From NCBI GenBank assembly GCA_015680905.1, contig CM027383.1, forward strand, positions 86,957,001 through 87,021,000: a stretch of DNA of 64,000 nucleotides, given 5' to 3'. Below are positions 23,403 through 33,523 of the stretch, one piece after another; the stretch's first letter is position 1; every line of letters begins with the position of its first letter. The notes under the pieces were generated by a model. It worked only from the letters and a program-made list of their open reading frames with translations. It had not been told where the DNA came from and did not search any database. Origin of the DNA: Coptis chinensis (Eukaryota > Streptophyta > Magnoliopsida > Ranunculales > Ranunculaceae). Both the position numbers and the translations under genes were made by a program.

Positions 23403-23820
23403 TATAGAATTGTTCATCATCTTGAACAATTTCTTCTGAAGAACATCATAAAGATAAATTTGAAGTCTTGAGTTCTAATATCATAAAACAAAAATGAAAT
23501 GTCTTCTTTTAGCACTAATGTCTTTTGATTATGATAAAATTTGTTTTTTAAGTAGGTTTTCCAGCTCTGGGTGTTGTTTTGATTGGTGTTATTTGGTGTG
23601 TTCTGCATTTTGGTTATATTGGGTTTGAATAAAAATTGATTCTTTAGCACTTTTGATGTGAGTGTTGTTTTGATTTGTTTGGTTTTGAGTGTTTCACAGT
23701 TTGTTCTGTAAGGTTAAAGTGTTTCTAGCATTAATGCCTCTTGATTTGATCAGTGCATTTGACTGGGAAGCAAAAACAAAACGAAAGTTTAAAGAGTGGA
23801 AATAGTAATGACGTTCTTAC
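23403..23820. other. Spacer between captured exons
   Basis: T- and A-rich sequence between the XLG and dehydrogenase pieces. It probably holds intron sequence captured with the dehydrogenase exon (its GTAAGA donor opens into it). Nothing else is recognised. Confidence 0.3.
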
Positions 23821-24051
23821 ATGAGAATGTTCAGTGGAAGAGCAGCAGAAGTATACTCAGACGCGAACTTCTTTACTGATGCCATTGAGCTGAGATCCAA
23901 TTCCATTACATCAACTTTAGCACCCGGGTTTTCCTTGACTATAGCTTCTTTGACCTTGTTACCCGCATCTATATTTCTCACTGCCATGACTACATGGACT
24001 CCACGCAGAGAAAGAACACGTGTGGTTTCAGTGCCAATTCCACTTATGCTC
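23821..24051 (-). pseudogene. TIC32-like short-chain dehydrogenase, one exon
   Basis: The 231-bp exon between an AAG acceptor and a GTAAGA donor codes for [20 protein letters not shown], then [39 protein letters not shown] and LPLNILM. This is the Rossmann-fold start of plant short-chain dehydrogenases of the TIC32/retinol-dehydrogenase-like group (SGIG nucleotide motif, VRN, LDLSS). The NNAG, YxxxK and later parts are absent. It is the first recognised cargo from the 5' end of the proposed Helitron. A leading serine reads I where the family has S (SISGIG for ASSGIG). Confidence 0.85.
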
Positions 24052-24579
24052 CTTCATTGAAATAAAACCAACCAATCGCGTAATCACATCATTAGAGCTA
24101 GTATATATGAAAACAACAAACACAGAGCAAGTAATCCGAGTATTTCAGGTAAACTATAACGGACACTTGGGAAAATTTATATAGTCCTAGATTTTGTTGC
24201 ATGAATCAAATTTACAATTTCTTACTTTAATTTTGGTAGAAGAGAAGAATAAGAGAGATGGTTTGAAGAGATGAATTTTTTTTTTCTTGTAGAATTTAAA
24301 AGAAAATATGGAAAGAGGTTTTTATCTTTTCAGGTTTCTTTTTGTTTAAGAACGGAGATAAGATTTAAGAATGGAGATAAGATATAAGAAATAGGTTTTT
24401 ATCTACTTATCTATTTTGGGTTTTTATGTATTTTGGGCTACTAACAATTAAAATCGCAAAAAAAAAACGTATAATTCATTTTTTTAGGTAAAATCTGATG
24501 TGTCAGTATGAGAGAAAAAAAAGGGACTGATGTGGGTCACTGGGAGCATTCTCAACTACTCAGTATTAATGGTCTTTGA

Positions 24580-25870
24580 TTAAATAAAAAATGTTTCCAC
24601 TCCCTCAAATTGATGCATCCCTAGATTTACATTTCACCCTCCCCTTTTTGCCCTTAAGCACTTGGTTAAGTTTTACCAAATTATTTGAAACACTAACAAT
24701 ATGGTAGAGTGGCACATCACTCCATCATCTTCATCTTATGAAATTCTTAAAAATTGATGTAAACCAAATGTTAACATGGGCGAGAATTTCCAAATAACAC
24801 TTGAAAATGGAGAAGTTGGTCCAACTCCCATCAATAATTCTGTACTGACACAAAAAATTGACGCATTCATCCAACACAGTGATGTGGCGGATGAAATGGA
24901 TGATACATAACATGTATCACGAATTCACGATGATATATAACATATAGCACGATGATACAAAACATGTATTATCTGCCACATCACTATGTGACGCGGATCT
25001 ATGAGTTATCGACCCGGCTGTAGCCCCCTAATTTTGTTCAAAACCCAAAATACAATAGTAATCTGTTTACTCTAAAAATAATAATAATAATAATAGTGAG
25101 AATTAATGCTAGCGCCCACAAAAAAATTGACGCATTCATCCAACACAGTGATGTGGCGGATGAAATGGATGATACATAACATGTATCACGAATTCACGAT
25201 GATATATAACATATAGCACGATGATACAAAACATGTATTATCTGCCACATCACTATGTGACGCGGATCTATGAGTTGGCTGACCCGGGCTGTAGCCCCCC
25301 TAATTTTGTTCAAAACCCAAAAATACAATAGTAACTGTTTACTCTAAAAATAATAATAATAATAATAGTGAGAATTAATGCTAGCGCCCCCCTAATTGTT
25401 GAATCCAGCATCCGCCCTGACTATGTCAGATAAATGTGTCTCAGTGTAGCAGCACTCTACTGCAAGGTAGGATACAACCTGGTAATTAGTTAGCCACTTA
25501 GGGCAAGTAACGTATTGGGCTTCATTTTAAGTGAGTACATGATCCATCGACCCGTGGATAATAAACAGATAAAGTATGTTTGCTCTGTTTCCACCTAACA
25601 AACTTGATCTTCTTAATAATTATTATCTGTTTAGCGGCGCATTTAACGGGCAGGCATTGAATGGGAGAAAGGTAGTTGGCGCTCTGATTTAAGTGGCCAC
25701 TGGTCGCGCCACAATTAGCAAATCACATGTAACTAATAATGGGGATGCAGCAGTGCAACTCCTCAAATGAAACAGCAGAGTCCAGACAACTGACAAGAAT
25801 TTAATACTCCTCCCATCTCTCATTTAAATTGATCGTCACTCTGATTTCTTTCGTTTTTGGCCGAGAGAGA
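24580..25870. other. Repeat-rich region upstream of the GDSL gene
   Basis: The segment contains a tandem 268-bp duplication (24849-25390), described separately. From about 25450 onward it is probably promoter and leader of the GDSL gene. A plus-strand piece at 24590-24670 (CACTCCCTCAAATTG, then CACCCTCCCC) resembles the 5' region of the short Helitron candidate at 8547, so another Helitron remnant may lie here. Confidence 0.35.
24849..25390. repeat. Tandem duplication, two copies of about 268-270 bp
   Basis: Each copy runs from CACAAAAAAATTGACGC through CATCACTATGTGACGCGG and an AATAATAAT microsatellite to GCTAGCGCCC. The second starts at 25117, directly after the first. They differ by only a few changes, mainly around GAGTTATCGACC versus GAGTTGGCTGACC, so the event is recent. 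No coding content. Confidence 0.9.
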
Positions 25871-25873
25871 AAG

Positions 25874-28800
25874 ATGGTGGGACCAGGGAGGCCATTGTTC
25901 GTGTTGTTCGGATCATCCATAGTTCAGTTAAGTTACGCCAATGGTGGATGGGGTGCTCATCTCGCTGACATCTACGCCCGTAAAGTAATCTTCTTTTCCT
26001 TAAATCTCTCTTATTATTATTATTTTATTTAGAATTGGTTGGTTAAGCTCTTTTGTACATTTAGATTGAATATATATTATATCTTGGAGACTGAATCTTC
26101 GTGGGATCCACCAATTTTTTTTTATTGATTTGTTGGCCTTTATTTTATTATTAGTCTTTGTAGACCATTTGAAACTTGCCTTTTGTTACAGGCAGACATA
26201 TTGTTCAGAGGTTACACTAGTTGGAACTCGAGACGTGCTCTCCAAGTTGTCAATCAAGTTTTTCCAAAGGTATAAAAATAAGCATCTGTAATTAGATCTG
26301 GTGAGGAAAATTGTCCAATCATGTTTACCAGAGAAAAACTGGTTGTTTTTAGGTTCATTTGTAACTAAGATTTCCTAGGACTTTCACTCTATGTAAGCAA
26401 GCTCCTCCGAGGGGAATGCCTGAAACTTTACTTCTGTCTTGTTCTATGATACATTTATACACGTTGTGCCATGGGTTGCCTTATAATTGAATTGGAGCCA
26501 GTAACGAGACAGAGTTTCATTTATTTTATTATTATAGTCCATATCCATGTATCTTCTAGGAGCCTAACTGGAAACTTGGGACCATCTTTGAAATGAAATT
26601 GGAGCCATGACTCATATCTTAAGGAAGAGGGATCTCCAGTTTTTCTTCTTTTGGGGTATTCCTCACTTTTCAGTCTTCACTCCGCAACTTTTACTTATTT
26701 TGTTCTAGGATGCAGCTTTACAACCTGATTTGGTGATAGTTTACTTTGGGGGTAATGACTCCATGGGGCCTCATTCATCTGGCTTAGGTCCTCATGTACC
26801 ACTCGCGGAATACATTGACAACTTGAGGAAAATCGCACTCCATCTCAAGGTATGATTTTTACTTGCAAATTACTGTCTTTACATTTAAAGGAATCTGCAT
26901 TACTAATTTGGTCGGCGGCTGGACGCTAGAGTGTGCCCACACTCTTGAAATGTTTAGTCACTGAGTTATCCTTCAACCAATTTGAAATTTATCTTTAGAT
27001 GTTCCAGCTGAAAATGGTATATTGCAAACATTCTAACCCAAACTTTTCCGATCCAGAGCCTTTCAGACAAAACACGCATTATTTTTCTGAGTTGCCCTCC
27101 TATCAACGAGGACCAGTTCCGTAAATCGACAAGGTGCTCCAATGCCTGTTTAACATTCTTTTTCTCTATCCGCAATAACAATCTGAGTTAACATGTCTTT
27201 TTCTGAAATCAGTACCATATTTAGTGAACTTATTCGCTCTAATGAGCTTTGTGGGAGATATTCAGAAGCTTGTGTAGAGCTATGCAAGGATCTGGACGTG
27301 AAGGTTATTGATCTTTGGACCACCATTCAAAAGAGAGAAAATTGGAAGAGTACATGCTTTACGTAAGTTTGCTTATATCCTTCAAATATCTGTTTACATC
27401 ATACATTTCTGCATTGAGGATCTTCATATGACCCCCTACAATATTGAACATAGATGTCCGCATTTGTTTCAAGGTCAAATTTAGAGGCTGCAAAGAATTG
27501 TTATATTTGTCAGAGTTGTAGGCATGTCAGATACATGATCTCTATTTGGTTATATAATCTTGCGCGGAGCTAAACAAATGTAATCTTTAAAAAAGTACTT
27601 TCTAGAAAACCAATTTCTTAGAAATAAGTTTTCCATGAGTAATGCAAGTCTGTGGACCAAATACTTCCTATATCTGAATTTGTCTTACTCAGTTACACTA
27701 ACTTATTGTCACAAATGTTGCAATAGTAACTTTAAAATTAAATGAGATAATGCCATTCACTTAGGGCTGTCATTAGGTTGATTTTGAATATATCAGGGTC
27801 CTATATCCTAATCAATGAGGCATCCTAGCGTAGCCTTACTTGACCATATTGTGTTAAATCTGAGCCAATAGCAGTTGGATTGGATTTGGTTTTGATCCAT
27901 CATGTATAAAGCCTGGAGTCTGGACATGGATAACATATTGATAGGAGTGGCCTAATGGCTGTGAACATACTCGGGATACCATTGTACCATGTAGGTGACT
28001 TATTGCCCCCTCCCATGTAGGGAATTTTCTCTCACTTTTATATCAATGAAGTTAGTATTTATCACAGGGAAAAAAGAAAAGGGGCCGGGGTGGGGATGTT
28101 AATATATTTTACATGAACTACCAACACAACTGGTATCTTTTGTTTCAAGTTACTGGACTTTACTATGGTGGAACAAGATCCAACCAATGTCTTACTTATG
28201 GAATGTTTGCTGTATGCAATGGTTATGACAAAGATTTGATCCACAATCTTTGGTGTTGGAACCTTGGTTAGACTGCATTAGTTCTATCTCTTGGCAGGAA
28301 GTCAACCCGTATTTCAGTGTGGGAAGTTGCAGTTTAGAACCATATGACACACTAATCTATGTATTATAGGAAGAGCAGCTCTACAAAAGAGCAGAATTAA
28401 AAGGTGTCACTAGAGGCTTCTGACAACGGAGACTTTGTACTTTGTCCAACCACGTTTACTGCCAAGATTGGTGTAACTCTTTATAGGTAAAATCGATTAG
28501 TTTTTCGAGTCTAAGTGTTTCCACAAGATATACTGTTGGAGTTAATGCATGGATATAAACCGTCTTGGCTTTAAGTTGGTACTGCAAAGAATTTTTTTGT
28601 GATAAATCACCCAGTTTATCCATTTTTTAACGAGATTATCTGTCCCTGTTTACATGATAGCATAATTTCCTTCATCTCTTTTGCAGAGACGGTGTTCATT
28701 TATCTTCTGAGGGCAGTGAGATAGTGGTGGAGGAGATACTAAATGTCCTAAAAGAAGCCGAATGGGAGCCAAGTCTACATTGGAAGTCCTTGCCAACTGA

Positions 28801-28897
28801 ATTTTCGGAAAACTCGACATATGATCTTGTTGCAGCCAATGGGAAGGACACTATAAACGCCTCTGAGTGGACCTTTCACAGGAAAAATTGGCATTAA
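25874..28897 (+). CDS. GDSL/SGNH esterase (CPRD49 type)
   Basis: Six exons: 25874-25984, 26192-26269, 26709-26849, 27057-27133, 27213-27362 and 28687-28897, total 768 nt (255 residues plus stop). ATG at 25874 is chosen over an in-frame one at 25829 because the family starts MVGP.RP..VLFGSSI. Block I is FGSSIVQ (catalytic Ser; GSS instead of GDS), with the block II glycine at RGYTSWNSR, block III YFGGNDS (oxyanion Asn) and block V DGVHLSSEG (Asp and His). All catalytic residues are present. The C-terminal WEPSLHWKSLPTEF also matches. No signal peptide is seen, as in this subgroup of short plant esterases. Donor 4 is GTGCTC, weak but with correct phase. The last intron is 1.3 kb. The gene appears functional; the natural substrate is unknown. 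Confidence 0.9.
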
Positions 28898-28899
28898 GT

Positions 28900-29211
28900 T
28901 GTAGAGTTCTCTTTGCTTAAACAGAAGGGACAAATCAAATGTAGTAGGGAAGTTTGTGCTTTCTTGGATGATGAACTGTAAAATCTCGGTAAAAGGCTTA
29001 TATCATCACATTTGACACAATGTATTGTCTTTAAGAATTAGTAGATGCTATTATGAAGTAGCTTTAGTCGTGATATTCATTTGAATTGGAATTAGCGAGA
29101 TTTGAAATGGAATATATATCCCTTTTGTGCAAAGGGTTCTGTTTGCTATGCAAAGTTGGTAGAATTTGCTAGCTGTATTATTGGGACATTGTCAAAAAGA
29201 ACAGACCCTTA
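28900..29211. other. 3' flank of the GDSL gene
   Basis: Presumed 3' untranslated region and downstream sequence, ending at the TTA target site of the Harbinger-type element. No further gene. Confidence 0.4.
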
Positions 29212-29739
29212 GGGCGTGCTTGATAAATATTCCCACTTGAGGGGCAAATATATAATGGGAAAACATTTTCCCACTTTAAATTTTGCCGGCAAACTACCTA
29301 GCAGGAAAATAGAGTTTTGCCGCTGCTTGTTTCATCACCAGTCAAATGTTGGCAAATCTCATTTGCCAGGTTTGGCAGTGCTTGATAACACAATTTTTGC
29401 CATTGGCAAATTCGGCAAATGTTTCAACCCTAGTTTTGATCATTTGCTTCTCTCACTCTCTCTCTGTCAAACATCGATTTCAAACATGGAAACGGTAATC
29501 AACTTCACTTTCTCTCGTATTAATCACTTTGAAATGTGCTTTTACTTCGATTTTTGTCTTTGATTTGTGTTTTTTGAACAAATTTACGCAAGAACGATGA
29601 TGTTTGAATCAAATCACTGCAGAAGAAGTTTATATCCGAAATTCATGTCAGTTTCGAGTAAAGATCTCATTTTTCTTCAACTGATAACGATCTTGATGCG
29701 ATTAAAGCTGAGAAGCGTTTAATTGAGATGATTGTTAAA

Positions 29740-30085
29740 GATGAGAAAGATAAGTTTGTTAATCAGTCTAAAAACTTGGTTTCAAGTAATTTCTAATGAA
29801 CAGAAACTGAAGTGAATGATGGAAGATTTGCTTTGAGAAAGATAAGTAGTTTCTCGCGTGTCATATTGATTCGGTTGAGTGTGCTGAAGCTATAATGGTT
29901 GGAAAAATTGATCCAGGTGTTCAAGTGAATGAGTTTGGGAAAACTGCTTTACATTGTACGTGCAGCTAAAATGCATTCGAAACGATGTCAATATCGAGTT
30001 CGAACTGATCTTAGATCAACTGATGATAGTGAAGAACTACCTATTGAGATGGCTTTGTCTAGCAAAAGGTATATTGATTGAATTA
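29740..30085 (+). pseudogene. Ankyrin-repeat fragment
   Basis: One frame reads CAEAIMVGKIDPGVQVNEFG, then KTALH. After a shift by one base near 29955 the text continues VRAAKMHSKRCQ, then RTDLRSTDDSEELPIEMALS. VNEFGKTALH..AAK and the later GARTDLR-like text with PIEMAL fit an ankyrin repeat and its edge. It is frame-broken and short. It lies near the left end of the Harbinger-type element, so it may be captured host sequence. The parent gene is not identified. Confidence 0.45.
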
Positions 30086-30724
30086 ACTGTAACTTTACTT
30101 TGCTTTACATGTTATAAGTTTGTATGAATATGTAATGTAGTGTTTCATTGTGACATTTTGATTGTTTTTCCTCGATTTAGAATGATTACTTGGAGTTCAG
30201 ATGAAATGATTGACGATTTATTAGTTAAATTCAGCGAAATGGTTAGAATAATTTCTGTTTGGTTGATTATTAAGAGTTGTTTATCTCATATGATAGGTTT
30301 TAATTTTTTGTTTTTTTATCCAGGTATGGTTGCGGGGTTCTTGTGTTATAACTCATTCATGGCTTTGGTTTGCAGGAATAGTTGGTGGGGTGGTACTGTT
30401 CATAACACAATGTGAGTATTAAATGAAGAACTAAAATTTATCAAATTTCCTTATCAGATACTATAGGATATTGTTCTTCGTGTAATACTCCAAAGTTTAG
30501 TGATTAAGGTGTACCTTTGAAGTATATTGACCCTTTTACTAAAGTTTGATGCAATGAAATGAAATCTGGGTCGCTACGTTCGTTCTTCCTTCCTTTATGG
30601 TACATTTAATCATCAGTATAAAAACCCACTTCACAGTTCACACTCATTCATTCAAGTTAATTAATAGATTGATTAAGAAGCACTGGACAATGAGTATCTT
30701 ACGGTTGGGTTTATTACTTGCTCT

Positions 30725-31143
30725 CACATCAGGTGTATTGACGCTGATCGTCAAGCATGGGATGCGTATTTCAGGGTAATTTACTTGACTATCTTGTAAC
30801 AAATTATTACTATGTTTATAACCATAGCGTGCTTGTTAGAAATTGTTTATTGTTATAGGCACATCCCGCAGCGAGGCACCTAAGAGGGAGGATGTTTCCC
30901 TATTTTGCTAAAGCTTGTGTAATTTTTGGGAATGACTACTCATATCATACTCTGAATGTTTGTGAAAGCTTTGGGCCAGTTGTTGCTGACACTCCACTAA
31001 CTGCGAGTGTACTTGGTGATACACAAGTTGAGAGTATTGAAAGCGTTGGTGAACTTGGTGAACCTTCTAGTGTGGTTGATACTACCCCCTCCCCCCTTTC
31101 AGTAGAGTATTCATTCCCTTCAGTGGAGTATTCATGGCAGTAG
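30725..31143 (+). CDS. Myb/SANT-like DNA-binding protein remnant (Harbinger ORF1 type)
   Basis: Exon 1 ends CIDADRQAWDAYFR at a GTAATT donor (about 30776). Exon 2 starts after TTATAG at about 30859 with AHPAARHLRGRMFPYFAKAC, then VIFGNDYSYHTLNV, and runs in frame to 31143. D...W..Y...HP.A...R...FP.....CIIFG is the C-terminal half of the plant Myb/SANT-like domain in the ORF1 protein of PIF/Harbinger elements and in related host genes. The first helix region probably begins near 30180 (ITWSSDEMIDDLLVKFSEM). The acidic serine-rich tail ends PSVEYSWQ. Whether a complete spliced frame exists is not clear. Confidence 0.55.
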
Positions 31144-31229
31144 ACTTCGTAGTTGTTGAAATTACTTGTTATTTTGTGAATTTCATCTGTGTTTTAGATC
31201 TTTTAGAATGAGATTCTTCATGCAATCCG

Positions 31230-31660
31230 TTAGTGGTGGTGTGTGGTGGTGGATGGGGTTGCTAGGATGTGTGTGGTGTATCGTGTAGGTGTGTGTCGTG
31301 TTGGTGGTGCAAATGTGTGCTGCAGGTGTGTGGAGATGGTTCGGCTACTGGTGTGTGAAGTGTAGGCTGCAGCGTGTTGCTAGTGTGTGATGTTGTGTGT
31401 GCTGTTAGTGTGTGGGCTGTTGCTGTGTAATTGTCAGGGTTAAGGTGTGCTTATGTGTGTGCTGTGGTGTGCTTCTGTGTGTGAAGTGTGTGCTGCTGTT
31501 GTGCGAAGTGTAGGCTGTGCTGTGCTGTTGGTGTGTGATGCTGCTGTGTGTGAAGTGTGGGCTGCAGATGTGTGGTGTGTAGTGTTGCTGTTGCTGGTGG
31601 TGCTGGTGGTTGGGCTGCTAGTGTGTGACTGTTGGCTGTAGTGTGCTACTGGTGTGTGAT
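31230..31660 (+). repeat. TGTG/GCTG-rich low-complexity tract
   Basis: About 430 bases built from GTGTGTG, GTGTGTGCTGC and similar words, almost free of A. Any open frame across it (for example 31447-31641) is a by-product of composition. It follows the Myb-like ORF inside the Harbinger-type element. Confidence 0.8.
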
Positions 31661-31984
31661 GCTACAAGAGAAAAAAGAAAGATGACTTCAGGGAGACTAC
31701 TATGCGAGACTGCAGAAGAGTTCAAGGAGACTGCAGAAGCGTTACTATGCGAGTGATGTGAATTTATTTGCATTGTATTGTTGCTATGCTATTAAGTATT
31801 TCCATTGTTGAAATTGTTGTGGTTTTATGAATGTAAAACAGTTGTGTATTTATGAATGTAAAACATTTGTAAACCATTTGGTCACTTTGCTCATGTAATG
31901 GGTGTCTATTGATGCTCTGGAAATTCCATTTGTCTATATATTAGCATCATTTTAGAAATTTAGAATTTCCTTTAGGCTGATTAA

Positions 31985-32339
31985 GAATATTTACAGAAAG
32001 TTCAGGGCGGCTAAATGCGTTAGAGACTTAGAGGCAGAAGTAGCTGGAGCTGAACTGGCATGTAATCTGCTGAAGAAGTATCAGCCTAATCAGACACTTA
32101 TTTTGGGAGATAGTAGATATCTTATGCAACTGCTGAGGAACAATGGAGAAGATGCAGGATGGCAACATAAAGTCAGAGTGATGGATATAGTGTCTTCTTG
32201 TAATTCTCTTATTGAGAACTCAAACAGTTCATGTCAGTCTTTTATTTTCTGTTGTGTTAAGAGGATCTTGGGAAAAGGTCGAATTCTCGATACCTTATTA
32301 GAGTTTGATGTGAAGGGACGATACCTTGTTAGGGTTTGA
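31985..32339 (+). other. Open frame with RNase H-like resemblance
   Basis: The frame reads KNIYRKFRAAKCVRDLEAEV, then AGAELACNLLKKYQPNQTLI, then LGDSRYLMQLLRNNG. A Glu in AEL-A and an Asp in LILGDSRYLMQLL, about 25 residues apart, resemble the RNase H domain attached to plant non-LTR elements (AE....AL......I..EGDS...). The match is short and the flanks do not extend it. It could also be an unrelated captured exon. Confidence 0.3.
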
Positions 32340-32344
32340 TGTGA

Positions 32345-33127
32345 AGGAAAGAGTCTAGTCTAGTAATTATCTCATTAAACTCTAACCTTCTCATTCATTG
32401 ATACCTCAGGCACAAATCAAATACTTGGATTTCAATATATGTGACTTCTCATTTGGTATTTGGTTGTTGAATCTGCAGAACTCTTTTGCATTACTTTGGC
32501 AATTCGTCAGTGGTTTGAACTAGCTGTGCATGGGCTGATGGGCTCATCCTCATTTTCTGCAAAATTTGATATTTCACCCTCTTCTCTTATATGACTTCGT
32601 TCGACATTTGGATTGGTAATGGCCGTGTCCACCCTGTGTTTCTGCCTTGTCCATGTACTGGCCTACTGGGTACTGAGTACAGACTACACTGTTATGTTTG
32701 CTAAAAAAATTGCAATACACTATAGTCCACCTGGAAAATAAAATATAACACTCCAGTTCACTGGTTCTGACTGAAGCCGACTTGGATGTTTCCAGAACAA
32801 ATTCTGTTTTGGTGCAAGGCATTTAGCATAAGCATGAAGTAGATCTATTAATTATGGCAACTTAGTCAGTGCAAGGCCTATCTAGATCTGTGAGTTTGTG
32901 CACTAAACAATTGTGTTTAAATTTTTTCAATAAATGGGTGGATCTTGACAAAGTTTATACACCTAAAACTCAACTATGTTCCCAGTTTGGAGAGAAGAAA
33001 AATTCCCATGTGAATGCTGAATATTCTCGTGCCCTGAAACTACTGTTCACCAGTTCAGATAATCTGTGCCAAAAATAACATTTATACTTGTATAAACAAG
33101 ATATAGTATAACGCACTCCAGTAAACA
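32345..33127. other. Spacer inside the Harbinger-type element
   Basis: No recognisable exon. This is the 3' flank of the minus-strand FKBP pseudogene. Confidence 0.35.
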
Positions 33128-33474
33128 CTAACAAACATTCACCAACTCAACATCAAACAAAAGCCACGCATTTGGTGGTATTGCAGGAGGTGATCCCTAC
33201 GATTCGTATCTGCATCACGGAGAGGATAACGTGGGATATTTAGTGTCGAGCTATATGAACAAATATAACAAGAAGAAAAACTAAAAAGGTCAGATAAATA
33301 CATACCCCATTGATGGTGGAATTGTCAGCCTGCTCTTGTCACCAATCCGCATAACAAGTTTGTTTAAATAGTCAACAAGAATTAGTACCATTAACACCAA
33401 CATCCCACCCCTTAATAACTTGTCCCACACCTGCAAAAAGAAAATCAGATTTTAGAATCACTCAAAGACCAACA

Positions 33475-33523
<49 letters not shown>

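Larger units (their letters stand above)
14149..24579 (-). mobile_element. Large gene-capturing Helitron-like element (about 10.4 kb)
   Basis: Read on the minus strand, the 5' end starts TCAAAGACCATTAATACTG directly after an A (plus coordinate 24580 is T). The 3' end has the hairpin CCGGCC-ATA-GGCCGG, nine bases (GCCAAATGG), then CTAG followed by T (14149/14148). TC at the start, a GC-rich hairpin about ten bases from a CTRR end, and insertion between A and T are the Helitron rules. The inside holds exons from at least eight unrelated genes, all on the minus strand with intron borders kept, as known for gene-capturing plant Helitrons. I see no Rep/helicase gene, so it would be non-autonomous. 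The 5' boundary is the weaker call; the one-direction run of gene pieces is certain at the level of translated exons. Confidence 0.65.

Noticed and set aside
23821-24060. Plus-strand frame of 79 residues
   Set aside because: Shadow of the TIC32-like dehydrogenase exon on the minus strand.
31447-31641. Cys/Val-rich frame resembling a secreted peptide
   Set aside because: It lies in a TGTG/GCTG low-complexity tract; the composition explains the residues.
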